Assembly: GCA_903838095.1 (NCBI GenBank)
Contig: CAILXE010000251.1
Span: 1-6,858 of the forward strand
Length of the DNA: 6,858 nucleotides
Direction: 5' to 3'
DNA from: an uncultured Chlorobiaceae bacterium
GTDB taxonomy: Bacteria > Bacteroidota > Chlorobiia > Chlorobiales > Chlorobiaceae
Shown: one piece after another, positions 1 through 6,337 of the stretch
Position numbering within the stretch: the first letter of the stretch is position 1
Layout of the letters: the number at the start of each line of letters is the position of its first letter
The notes under the pieces: model-generated
Told to the model about the DNA's origin: nothing
Databases searched by the model: none
Seen by the model: only the letters and a program-made list of their open reading frames with translations
Made by a program: the position numbers and the translations under genes

Positions 1-1512
1 GTGATCCTCGTTACCGAGAATATCTGAGAGGACAGCATAAGAGGCCTCCTCCTTGATCAGTCCCATGGCAATCCCTGAAACCGGTTTTTTGATCGGCACA
101 CCACCATCCATGAGGGCGAGTGTTCCGCCACAGACCGAAGCCATTGATGAGGAGCCGTTCGATTCAAGAATATCGGAGACGATGCGGATGGTGTAAGGGA
201 ACTCCTCCTGTGTGGGAGCGACCATCTTGATGGATCGTTCGGCAAGGTTGCCGTGGCCGATCTCCCTGCGTCCGATGCTTCCCAGTCTTCCGCACTCTCC
301 AACGCTGAACGGCGGGAAGTTGTAGTGGAGAAAGAATGTTTTGTCGTCGCTGTTTGTCAGGGTATCAACAGATTGCGCATCTTTTTTGGTGCCGAGAGTA
401 ATGGTGACAAGGGCCTGGGTTTCTCCTCTGGTGAAGAGGGCTGAACCGTGGGCTCTCGGGATGATTCCAAGTTCAATGCTGATGGGACGAACCTCGTCAA
501 GAGCGCGACCGTCAAGACGTTTGGCATCGTCAAGAATCATGTGGCGCATCACTCTTTTTTCGATGGCATGAATCTGCTCTTCGATGATATGAGCGTTCAG
601 GCAGAGCGCTTTTGACGCGTCAGCCTGTATGTCTTCGCTGGTGATTGCCGCCTTGAAATGTTCAAGGGTTGCATCAATGATTTCATGATAGATGAGCGCT
701 GTCTGATCTGCTCTCTGCTCTTTTGCAAGCGGGGTATAGGCAAGCTCCTTCAAACGGGCTTCACAGAGCCCGCGAACAACTTCGGTAAGTGCCGCCGGTA
801 CCACGGTCGGGGTAAACGGACGTTGCGGTTTGGCAACTTCAGCAGCAATCTCATTCTGGAGAGCGCAGAGTTTGCGGATTGCATTATGGCCGAACTGGAT
901 GGCCTCAACCATCTCGGCCTCCGAGATCTCTTTCATTTCACCCTCAAGCATACAGATGGTATCATTGGTGCCGCCAATGCAGATGTCAATGTCACTCTTC
1001 TGCAATTCGTTGATATCGGGATTGATGATATAGAGCCCATTGATTCTGCCGACCCTCACTTCAGACATAGGGTTCCGGAAGGGAATATCAGAGACCATGA
1101 TCGCGGCAGAAGCAGCCAGGCCGCCGAGCACGTCACCATCATTAATCTGGTCTGAAGAGATAACGGTAACAATAATCTGGGTTTCATAAAGGTAGCCGTC
1201 CGGAAAGAGCGGACGAAGTGCACGATCAATAAGCCTGGCTGAGAGAATCTCTTTTTCCGAAGGACGGCTTTCGCGTTTGAAAAAGCCACCCGGAAATTTT
1301 CCGGCGGCAGAATATTTTTCGCGGTATTCAACCTGGAGAGGAAAGAAGTCCTGGTTTGGAGGTGGAGTCTTTTTGCTTGAAACAACCGTTGCAATCACCA
1401 TAGTGTCGCCAAGGCGGACAACTACAGCACCATCGGCCTGTTTTGCCATTTTACCGGTCTCAATCGAGATTACCTTGCCTTGTCCCAGATCAATTGCTTT
1501 GTTAACAATCAT
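1..1512 (-). CDS. pnp: Polynucleotide phosphorylase, N-terminal 504 codons (3' end outside window)
   Basis: PNPase degrades RNA 3'-to-5' by phosphorolysis, releasing nucleoside diphosphates, and works in the cytoplasm as a ring-shaped trimer, often within the degradosome. The minus frame is open from ATG at 1512-1510 to the window edge without a stop. The first RNase PH-like domain (about residues 5-145) contains [12 protein letters not shown] at 78-89 and [13 protein letters not shown] at 92-104. An all-helical linker follows (about 230-320). The second, catalytic RNase PH domain starts near 330 and contains [13 protein letters not shown] (414-426), the phosphate-binding serines in [13 protein letters not shown] (451-463) and SDILGNEDH (496-504). 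D503 aligns with the first catalytic Asp of the E. coli enzyme (D486); the second (D492), the C-terminal KH and S1 domains and the stop lie beyond position 1. The family is usually about 700 residues, so roughly 200 are missing. No strong ribosome-binding site precedes the ATG. The upstream neighbour is panC, not rpsO as in many bacteria. Confidence 0.97.
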   Translation of the reverse strand, partial: MIVNKAIDLGQGKVISIETGKMAKQADGAVVVRLGDTMVIATVVSSKKTPPPNQDFFPLQVEYREKYSAAGKFPGGFFKRESRPSEKEILSARLIDRALRPLFPDGYLYETQIIVTVISSDQINDGDVLGGLAASAAIMVSDIPFRNPMSEVRVGRINGLYIINPDINELQKSDIDICIGGTNDTICMLEGEMKEISEAEMVEAIQFGHNAIRKLCALQNEIAAEVAKPQRPFTPTVVPAALTEVVRGLCEARLKELAYTPLAKEQRADQTALIYHEIIDATLEHFKAAITSEDIQADASKALCLNAHIIEEQIHAIEKRVMRHMILDDAKRLDGRALDEVRPISIELGIIPRAHGSALFTRGETQALVTITLGTKKDAQSVDTLTNSDDKTFFLHYNFPPFSVGECGRLGSIGRREIGHGNLAERSIKMVAPTQEEFPYTIRIVSDILESNGSSSMASVCGGTLALMDGGVPIKKPVSGIAMGLIKEEASYAVLSDILGNEDH

Positions 1513-1537
1513 GGAAATCGTGTTGTAAGTAGTGATA

Positions 1538-1565
1538 AAAATAGTGCCCGGTCTTACTCAAGCAA
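1538..1565 (-). promoter_or_regulatory. Candidate promoter for pnp
   Basis: On the minus strand TTGCTT (1565-1560) is followed after 16 nt by TATTTT (1543-1538), a partial match to a sigma-70 type -35/-10 pair. It lies 26 nt before the pnp ATG, inside the 116-nt panC-pnp gap. A gap of that size suggests that pnp can be transcribed separately from panC. The match is imperfect and the region is AT-rich, so chance is a real alternative. Confidence 0.25.
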
Positions 1566-1572
1566 AAAATAT

Positions 1573-1597
1573 GTTTTGTAATATAATAATAAAAAAG
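1573..1597 (-). promoter_or_regulatory. AT-rich motif upstream of pnp, copy 1 of a 25-nt motif
   Basis: This stretch matches positions 3246-3270 at 23 of 25 bases; the differences are at 1581 and 1596. On the minus strand it contains TATATT (1586-1581) after a run of T. It lies in the untranslated gap between the panC stop (1629-1631) and the pnp start (1512), and its downstream edge is about 60 nt from that start. The second copy sits upstream of rsmI in the same orientation. A shared promoter or regulator site is the simplest reading. AT-rich spacer sequence could also match by chance. No Rho-independent terminator hairpin is evident between panC and pnp. Confidence 0.35.
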
Positions 1598-1628
1598 TCT
1601 CTTCCGGTACATTGATCTTTGCTGCCGT

Positions 1629-2480
1629 TCATGTTCGGAACTTCCCGTTGTCGATAAGCCGGACGCCCCCGATAGAGACGGCAAGAAGCAGGCGATACTC
1701 CTTTGCCGCTTCAGCCGTTTCGGCCGGTTCAAAGGTTGCTTCATCCACAAAACTGACATACTCAGGCCGGCATCCAGGCGCAGAGATGATCATTGCTTCA
1801 ATTTCAGCGGCAATTGTCCCAAGATTTTTTTCCTGCGCGGCAAGACGCTTTTCGGCATGGCAGATTCCCTGATAAAGAATGCCTGCCGTGCTGCGTTGCT
1901 GACTTGACAGATATATATTTCTTGAGCTTACGGCCAACCCGTTTTCTTCCCTTACAATAGGTGCCGCCACAATGGAAATATCCATGTTGAGATCAGAAAC
2001 AAGCCGTCGGATGATGGCAAGCTGCTGCGCATCCTTTTCACCAAAGATTGCTGTATGTGGTTTTGTAATATTGAACAGTTTTGTCACGATAGTGGCAACA
2101 CCGTTAAAATGTCCCGGTCTGTGCAGCCCTTCAAATTGTTCCGCAAGAGCGCCGCATGCAAGAGTTGTCTGGAAGAGTTCGGGGTAGATACTGTCGGCTT
2201 CAGGCGCAAAGAGATAATCAACACCGGCTGATTTAGCCAGAGCAACATCCTTTTCGAAAGGTCTGGGGTAACGATGGAGATCTTCAGTTGGTCCAAACTG
2301 CCTTGGGTTGACAAAAATGGTGAAAATAACCGTTCCGGCACTCTCCCTGGCAAGTTTCACAAGACTCAGATGCCCTTCGTGCAGCGCCCCCATGGTCATG
2401 ACGACACCAATAAGCTGACGGTTGAGTCGCAATTTATTGGCAACAGCCTGCATCTGAACGGGGTCAGTGATGATCTGCAT
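1629..2480 (-). CDS. panC: Pantothenate synthetase (pantoate--beta-alanine ligase)
   Basis: PanC joins pantoate and beta-alanine with ATP, through a pantoyl-adenylate intermediate, to make pantothenate (vitamin B5), the precursor of coenzyme A. It is a cytosolic enzyme. The 283-residue product has the family's usual length. It shows the HIGH-type nucleotide-binding motif [10 protein letters not shown] (28-37), [18 protein letters not shown] (56-73), the substrate-site segment [15 protein letters not shown] (118-132), [14 protein letters not shown] (146-159) and the KMSKS-like loop SSRNIYLS (185-192). The start chosen is ATG at 2480-2478. It is preceded by a purine-rich AGAAGAG a few bases upstream, and the protein then begins [11 protein letters not shown] as in typical family members; 15 further open codons upstream look like rsmI read out of frame. 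The start lies inside rsmI (17-nt overlap), which suggests translational coupling. Other pantothenate genes are not in the window. Confidence 0.96.
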   Translation of the reverse strand: MQIITDPVQMQAVANKLRLNRQLIGVVMTMGALHEGHLSLVKLARESAGTVIFTIFVNPRQFGPTEDLHRYPRPFEKDVALAKSAGVDYLFAPEADSIYPELFQTTLACGALAEQFEGLHRPGHFNGVATIVTKLFNITKPHTAIFGEKDAQQLAIIRRLVSDLNMDISIVAAPIVREENGLAVSSRNIYLSSQQRSTAGILYQGICHAEKRLAAQEKNLGTIAAEIEAMIISAPGCRPEYVSFVDEATFEPAETAEAAKEYRLLLAVSIGGVRLIDNGKFRT

Positions 2481-3198
2481 GGTTCTCTTCTGATTTGATG
2501 GTTTTTTTGTCGGACGGGTGAACAATCACAACAAACTCTCCGCGTGTTTTCCCGTCAGCAAGCTGTTGACGGATTTCTTCAATTGTTCCAGTCAGATACT
2601 CTTCGAACATTTTTGTCATCTCCCGTCCAATAAAAATCTGTGCATCCGGCAGGAGGAGGCTCACTTCGTCAAGGAGCTTGAGAATTCTGTAGGGAGATTC
2701 GTAAACGACAAAAGAGGCGCGCAGTCCGGCCAGATATTCAAGGCGACTTTTACGCCCTTTCTTGTGTGGAAGAAAGCCGGCGAAAAAAAAGTTGTTGACC
2801 GGAAGCGGACAGACCGACAGCGCCGCAGTCAGGGCGCTTGCACCAGGGACAGGAATCATTTTGAACTGTCGTTCATGCAAGGCGTGCAGCAGCGCATAAC
2901 CGGGGTCACTGATAACCGGGGTTCCGGCATCGGTGATCAGTGAGACATCCGTTCCCTCTTCAAGCAGGCCGACAATTTGCCCGATAGCTCGCGGTTCGTT
3001 GTAGTTATGGTAACTGATGAGCTTTTTACCTGAAATCTCAAGATGGTGCAGCAGAATTGATGCGCGTCGCGTATCTTCACAGGCAATTGCTCCGGATTGT
3101 TTCAGGGTCTTTATTGCTCTCAGGGTAATGTCTTCGAGATTACCAAGAGGCGTTGCAACAACGTACAGTGTTCCGGTATGTGAGGGCTCGGTTTGCAA
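2464..3198 (-). CDS. rsmI: 16S rRNA (cytidine-1402-2'-O)-methyltransferase RsmI
   Basis: RsmI uses S-adenosylmethionine to methylate the 2'-O of C1402 in the decoding centre of 16S rRNA, which fine-tunes start-codon choice and fidelity. It belongs to the tetrapyrrole methylase (SAM-MT) superfamily. Numbered from the longest possible start (TTG at 3243), signatures are [18 protein letters not shown] (26-43), CEDTRR (55-60), [15 protein letters not shown] (102-116), [18 protein letters not shown] (131-148), [14 protein letters not shown] (152-165), YESPYRI (181-187) and [10 protein letters not shown] (206-215). No ATG is available before the conserved core. The TTG at 3198-3196 is preferred: it gives 244 residues beginning (M)[13 protein letters not shown], has AAGGA 12 nt upstream, and leaves a normal leader after the promoter-like box at 3253-3258. 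The TTG at 3243 would add 15 residues and leave almost no leader. The protein is shorter than the 286-residue E. coli enzyme and appears to lack its C-terminal extension. Its 3' end overlaps panC by 17 nt. Confidence 0.94.
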   Translation of the reverse strand: MQTEPSHTGTLYVVATPLGNLEDITLRAIKTLKQSGAIACEDTRRASILLHHLEISGKKLISYHNYNEPRAIGQIVGLLEEGTDVSLITDAGTPVISDPGYALLHALHERQFKMIPVPGASALTAALSVCPLPVNNFFFAGFLPHKKGRKSRLEYLAGLRASFVVYESPYRILKLLDEVSLLLPDAQIFIGREMTKMFEEYLTGTIEEIRQQLADGKTRGEFVVIVHPSDKKTIKSEENHADHH

Positions 3199-3245
3199 GG
3201 GAAGAAGAGTTCCTTGAACAAATGGTTTGTTATGTAGATTCAACA

Positions 3246-3270
3246 GTTTTGTATTATAATAATAAAAACG
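3246..3270. promoter_or_regulatory. Divergent rsmI/oppF promoter region with palindromic -10 box; copy 2 of the 25-nt motif
   Basis: The spacer between divergent rsmI and the ABC ATPase gene contains a perfect 10-bp palindrome, TATTATAATA (3252-3261). It presents a consensus TATAAT on the plus strand (3255-3260) and on the minus strand (3258-3253). Plus-strand initiation near 3267 would give a leader of about 27 nt before the ATG at 3294. Minus-strand initiation near 3246 would give about 48 nt before the TTG at 3198. No convincing -35 hexamer is visible in either direction. The block matches 1573-1597 at 23 of 25 bases. That this is a shared bidirectional promoter is an inference from symmetry and placement. 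Confidence 0.45.
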
Positions 3271-3293
3271 GGATAAACAGCGTTCAGAAGCAG

Positions 3294-4277
3294 ATGAAGG
3301 ATCAGGAACAGTTACTGTCGGTCAGCGACTTGCGGGTTCATTTTCCCGGAAGAAAAAGTGGCTTTTTAGGGAAACCCCTTCCGATACAAGTGGTTAACGG
3401 CGTCTCTTTCGAGGTTTATAAAGGAGAGACGCTTGGCCTGGTCGGTGAATCGGGCTGCGGAAAAACAACGCTCGGCAGAGCCCTGATTCGTCTTGGTCAT
3501 CCCGTGGTGAGCGGAAAAATTTTGTTTGAAGGCCGGGAAATTTCCGCTCTTGGCAATCGGGAGTTTCGTTTTCTGCGCAAAGAGATGCAGATGATTTTTC
3601 AGGATCCTTTTGGATCGCTGAACCCCCGGTTGACGGTGGGGCAGATGCTTGCAGAGGTCTTGCTCGTTCATGGGATTGCCCGTGGTGAGGCTGCCCGCAA
3701 ACGGATTGAGGAGCTGCTCAATATTGTCGGCTTGAACAGCGAGTACTATAATCGTTATCCGCATGAGTTTTCAGGCGGTCAACGGCAGCGGATCGGCATT
3801 GCAAGGGCGATAGCGGTCAACCCGAAATTCATTATCTGTGATGAACCTGTCTCAGCGCTTGACGTTTCAATTCAGTCGCAGATTATCAATTTACTCAAGG
3901 ATCTGCAGCGAGATTTAGGATTGACTTATCTCTTCATTGCCCACGATCTTTCGGTTGTGGAATATATTTCCGACAGGGTGGCCGTCATGTATCTTGGCAA
4001 AATTGTCGAGATTGCGGACTCGGCTGAACTCTATGCCAATCCGAAGCATCCGTATACAAAAGCGCTGCTGTCGGCAATTCCAAACCCTGAGCCGGGAGGA
4101 AAAAAAGAGAGGATTCTGTTGAACGGTGATTTACCCGGACCGCTCTCTATCCCTTCAGGATGCAGTTTCCATCCGCGTTGCCCTGTCGCAAAGGCAGAGT
4201 GCCGCAACAGGGAGCCAAAACTTCGAAATCTTAATAATAATAACAGCCATCAGGCAAGTTGTCTTCTTTATGAATAA
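3294..4277 (+). CDS. Oligopeptide/dipeptide ABC transporter ATP-binding protein, OppF/DppF type
   Basis: This is a cytoplasmic nucleotide-binding subunit of a peptide (or related solute, such as nickel) importer, powering uptake by ATP hydrolysis. The 327-residue product has Walker A GESGCGKTT (51-59), Q-loop IFQDPFGSLNPR (101-112, Q103), ABC signature FSGGQRQR (159-166), Walker B FIICDEP (179-185, E184 catalytic), D-loop SALD (187-190) and H-loop H217. The C-terminal oligopeptide-transporter extension includes NPKHPYTKALLSAIP (249-263) and GCSFHPRCP (289-297). Cysteines 290, 296, 303 and 323 match the C-terminal four-cysteine pattern seen in many Opp/Dpp ATPases, reported to hold an iron-sulphur cluster in some. 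The ATG at 3294 is preferred; the frame is open further upstream, but that part overlaps rsmI on the other strand. No permease, binding protein or second ATPase is adjacent, so the transporter's substrate cannot be told. The last 8 nt overlap sppA. OppF is the closest guess; DppF is equally possible. Confidence 0.92.
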   Translation: MKDQEQLLSVSDLRVHFPGRKSGFLGKPLPIQVVNGVSFEVYKGETLGLVGESGCGKTTLGRALIRLGHPVVSGKILFEGREISALGNREFRFLRKEMQMIFQDPFGSLNPRLTVGQMLAEVLLVHGIARGEAARKRIEELLNIVGLNSEYYNRYPHEFSGGQRQRIGIARAIAVNPKFIICDEPVSALDVSIQSQIINLLKDLQRDLGLTYLFIAHDLSVVEYISDRVAVMYLGKIVEIADSAELYANPKHPYTKALLSAIPNPEPGGKKERILLNGDLPGPLSIPSGCSFHPRCPVAKAECRNREPKLRNLNNNNSHQASCLLYE

Positions 4278-6072
4278 TTCGAGTATGCCGGCAAAGAGAG
4301 GAGGGTGCTTTCGTAAAGGATGTCTTTCCCTCATGATTATTCCATTTTTGATTCTGGCTGGAGTATTCTGGAGCATTCGTTCTTCTCATTCCATCCCTGA
4401 CAGTTTTGTGCTGACGCTGCCTCTCAGCGGAGGGCTTGATGAAATTCGCAATGAAAGCTCTTCACTACCCTTTATGCCTGCCCGGGGCCCACTCTCTCTT
4501 CAGGAGCTGCTTTTTGTGCTCAATCAGGCGGCGACGGATGAACGTGTCCGGGAAGTAGTGGTCGATATCGACGGGCTTCATGCCACTCCGGCAAAAATTG
4601 CGGAAGTGAGGGCGGCGGTGGAGAAATTTCGTCAAAAGGGGAAAAAAGTTACCGCTTTCCTTCATTCAGCCGAAGACAGCGATTATCTCCTCGCATCTTC
4701 ATGTGATACTGTTATAGTGGAACGGGGTGGCTATCTTCTGCTTGACGGGCTGAATGCCGAGTCTCTCTTTTATACCACACCGCTTGGGAAAATAGGTGTG
4801 CAGGTGCAGGCCGCGCAGTGGAAAAAGTACAAGAGCGGCATTGAGCCTTTTGTCAGAACCGGAGCGAGCAAAGAGTACTTTGAGCAGATGAACGCCCTGC
4901 TTGACGAGGTGTACGATGATTACCTCACGTACGTCTCGAAGCGTCGTCACATCAGCAGAAGCTCTTTTGAGGCGATCATCAACAATGAAGCGCTGGTGTC
5001 GGCCAAAAAAGCAAAAACTCTCGGACTCGTTGATGGCATTTCCTCCTACTGGGAGTTACAGCGTGCGTTGACCCGCAAAATTACGGGCAAGGAGCTGACA
5101 AGTGATAACGATGCTTTTGTCAGCGCCTCCGAGTATCGTTCCTCAGTGACATGGCCGCAGAAATCAACCACTGATGACGCGATTGCCGTCATTACCATGT
5201 CTGGAACGATTGTTCGTTCAGGAGGAGAATTGGCTGAAGGTATCGATGTGGAGACACTGAAAAACTCTCTTGATACCGCTCTGGAGAACAAAAAAGTCAA
5301 AGCGATTGTGCTGCGCATTGACAGCCCCGGAGGCGATGCCCTTGCATCGGCTGATATGTTGCAGATGCTCGACTCGGCGGCAGTGAAAAAACCTCTTGTG
5401 GTCTCCATGTCGGGTGTCGCAGCCTCGGGTGGCTATATGACGGCTCTTGCAGGCAAAACCATTTTTGCCCAGCCGCTGACCATTACCGGTTCAATCGGGG
5501 TCTACGCCCTCAAGCCGAATATCAGCGGACTTGCTGACAAAATTGGTTTGAAGCGGGATGTTGTGACACGGGGCAGATATGCTGATGCAAACAGCCCGTT
5601 CAAGCCTCTTGAGGGTGAAGCGTATAATAAATTTGTCGCAGCATCAGGTGAAGTGTATGATGATTTCATCAGCAAGGTGGCAATATCAAGAAAGATGACG
5701 ATTGCTGCCGTTGACTCTGTTGCAGGCGGAAGGGTCTGGACAGGCAGCCGTGCGCTGAAGGCCGGTCTGGTTGATCGAACCGGCGGACTTTTTGACGCTC
5801 TTCAGGCAGCCCAGCGGCTCGCTAAAATTGATATGGGCAAACAGCCGAAAATATTGCTTTTTCCTGTGCAGAAAAGCTGGTTTGAATCTCTTGTGCAGGG
5901 CAATATGGCGAGTTTCAGCGACAGGATTGTTGTTGCCATCAAAAAACAGTTACTGCACGAGATGGTGCCCCAGCGGCAATTTTCATCCATTGAAGCATTT
6001 TATGATATGCTGATGAGCTCGGGCCAGCTTCATATCCTTGCGGTGATGCCTTGCGAGGTCATTATAAATTGA
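4270..6072 (+). CDS. sppA: Signal peptide peptidase SppA, 67-kDa type
   Basis: SppA is an inner-membrane serine protease that degrades signal peptides after they are cut from exported proteins; the catalytic domain faces the periplasm. The 600-residue product is close to the 618 residues of E. coli SppA. Basic residues (KR at 9-10, RK at 15-16) precede one transmembrane helix at about 17-36. Two tandem ClpP-like domains follow. The N-terminal one holds the general-base lysine K188 in WKKYKSGIEPF (184-194). The C-terminal one holds the nucleophile S386 in SGVAASGGYMTALAG (381-395), preceded by LRIDSPGGDALASADML (348-364) and followed by ITGSIGVY (405-412). The K-to-S spacing of 198 matches that of the E. 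coli dyad (K209/S409), so the enzyme looks active. The start ATG at 4270 overlaps the end of the ABC ATPase gene (ATGAATAA), indicating coupling. ATG at 4285 is an alternative that loses only five residues. The frame is open upstream, but that stretch is the ATPase gene in another frame. Confidence 0.95.
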   Translation: MNNSSMPAKRGGCFRKGCLSLMIIPFLILAGVFWSIRSSHSIPDSFVLTLPLSGGLDEIRNESSSLPFMPARGPLSLQELLFVLNQAATDERVREVVVDIDGLHATPAKIAEVRAAVEKFRQKGKKVTAFLHSAEDSDYLLASSCDTVIVERGGYLLLDGLNAESLFYTTPLGKIGVQVQAAQWKKYKSGIEPFVRTGASKEYFEQMNALLDEVYDDYLTYVSKRRHISRSSFEAIINNEALVSAKKAKTLGLVDGISSYWELQRALTRKITGKELTSDNDAFVSASEYRSSVTWPQKSTTDDAIAVITMSGTIVRSGGELAEGIDVETLKNSLDTALENKKVKAIVLRIDSPGGDALASADMLQMLDSAAVKKPLVVSMSGVAASGGYMTALAGKTIFAQPLTITGSIGVYALKPNISGLADKIGLKRDVVTRGRYADANSPFKPLEGEAYNKFVAASGEVYDDFISKVAISRKMTIAAVDSVAGGRVWTGSRALKAGLVDRTGGLFDALQAAQRLAKIDMGKQPKILLFPVQKSWFESLVQGNMASFSDRIVVAIKKQLLHEMVPQRQFSSIEAFYDMLMSSGQLHILAVMPCEVIIN

Positions 6073-6145
6073 GTTTTATCTTGCGGGGTTGAATTTTCCA
6101 CCGCTTGCGAAGAATGTGTGGGCCGGGCCTCTTACAAAAGCAGAA

Positions 6146-6166
6146 CCCCTGCCGTTTGTGGCGGGG
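6146..6166 (+). terminator. Hairpin downstream of sppA, weak terminator candidate
   Basis: CCCC(T)GCC at 6146-6153 can pair with GGCGGGG at 6160-6166 around a six-base loop, giving seven GC-rich pairs with one bulged T. It lies 74 nt after the sppA stop. Only a short CTTTA follows instead of a proper T-run, so it is at best a poor Rho-independent terminator for the plus-strand operon. It also falls inside the possible gene remnant. Confidence 0.22.
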
Positions 6167-6195
6167 AGGCTTTAATCCCTGTAGGATATATTCCT

Positions 6196-6238
6196 CGAAG
6201 CCCAGCTTCGTGAAGTACTTCCTGAATATGAATTCATA
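6196..6238. repeat. Cluster of three short palindromes
   Basis: Three self-complementary sites lie within 43 nt. They are a CGAAGC/GCTTCG stem with a three-base loop (6196-6210), the perfect 10-bp palindrome GAAGTACTTC (6212-6221) and the perfect 12-bp palindrome TATGAATTCATA (6227-6238). They lie in the convergent intergenic region, so promoter operators are unlikely. They may be a repetitive extragenic element or chance features of the possible gene remnant they overlap. Confidence 0.4.
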
Positions 6239-6292
6239 CCCCGTAGCTCCGCAGCCTTTCCACTTCAGTGACTGTCGTGAGCGTCAATGCGG

Positions 6293-6328
6293 GGTCAAAC
6301 TGACCGGGGCGGGCCTTATCCCGCCCCG
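6293..6328 (-). terminator. Tandem hairpins after the porin-like gene
   Basis: Nine bases after the stop of the minus-strand barrel gene, CGGGGCGGG pairs perfectly with CCCGCCCCG (6305-6313 with 6320-6328) around a six-base loop. A second hairpin, GGTCA/TGACC with a three-base loop (6293-6305), abuts it. The position directly past a stop codon and the nine-pair, nearly all-GC stem fit a transcription terminator or a 3'-end stabilising structure. No T-run follows on the minus strand, so classic Rho-independent action is doubtful. It may also block read-through from sppA. Confidence 0.5.
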
Positions 6329-6337
6329 CAAGAAGAG

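Larger units (their letters stand above)
6062..6299 (-). pseudogene. Possible remnant of a frameshifted gene, perhaps a transposase fragment
   Basis: The sppA-porin gap reads as protein-like sequence in two adjoining minus-strand frames. Codons 6299-6237 give FDPALTLTTVTEVERLRSYG and then hit a stop at 6236-6234. A neighbouring frame, open from 6283 to a TAA at 6064-6062, gives YEFIFRKYFTKLGFEEYILQ from 6238 onward. The two join smoothly if one base is removed from the four-G run at 6242-6239. The joined pattern (basic-Leu-x-x-Tyr-Gly, then a helix ending in Leu-Gly-Phe) loosely recalls N-terminal parts of IS4/IS1634-like transposases. That resemblance is from memory and weak. No start codon, terminal repeats or target duplication were found. 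The region could equally be non-coding sequence open by chance, since it also reads open on the plus strand (6105-6341). Confidence 0.22.

Noticed and set aside
658..1155. 165-codon open frame on the plus strand opposite pnp
   Set aside because: It is the shadow of pnp on the opposite strand. The minus frame gives an uninterrupted, highly conserved PNPase sequence over the same bases.
3149..3165. GTTGCAAC palindrome inside the start of rsmI
   Set aside because: It is explained by codons of the conserved YVVATP motif of RsmI.
3153..3293. 47-residue N-terminal extension of the ABC ATPase using an upstream TTG
   Set aside because: It overlaps rsmI on the other strand and covers the expected promoter. 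Family members start close to the QLLSVSDLRVHF segment.
4226..4245. AAT/AAC codon run in the ATPase gene (four Asn in a row) resembling the AT-rich spacer motif
   Set aside because: It is coding sequence in the variable C-terminal tail. The similarity is a short AAT repeat only and lacks the flanking bases shared by the two spacer copies.
4126..4269. 48-residue N-terminal extension of SppA
   Set aside because: It is the end of the ATPase gene read in another frame. ATG at 4270 gives the expected short basic N-terminus followed by a membrane helix.
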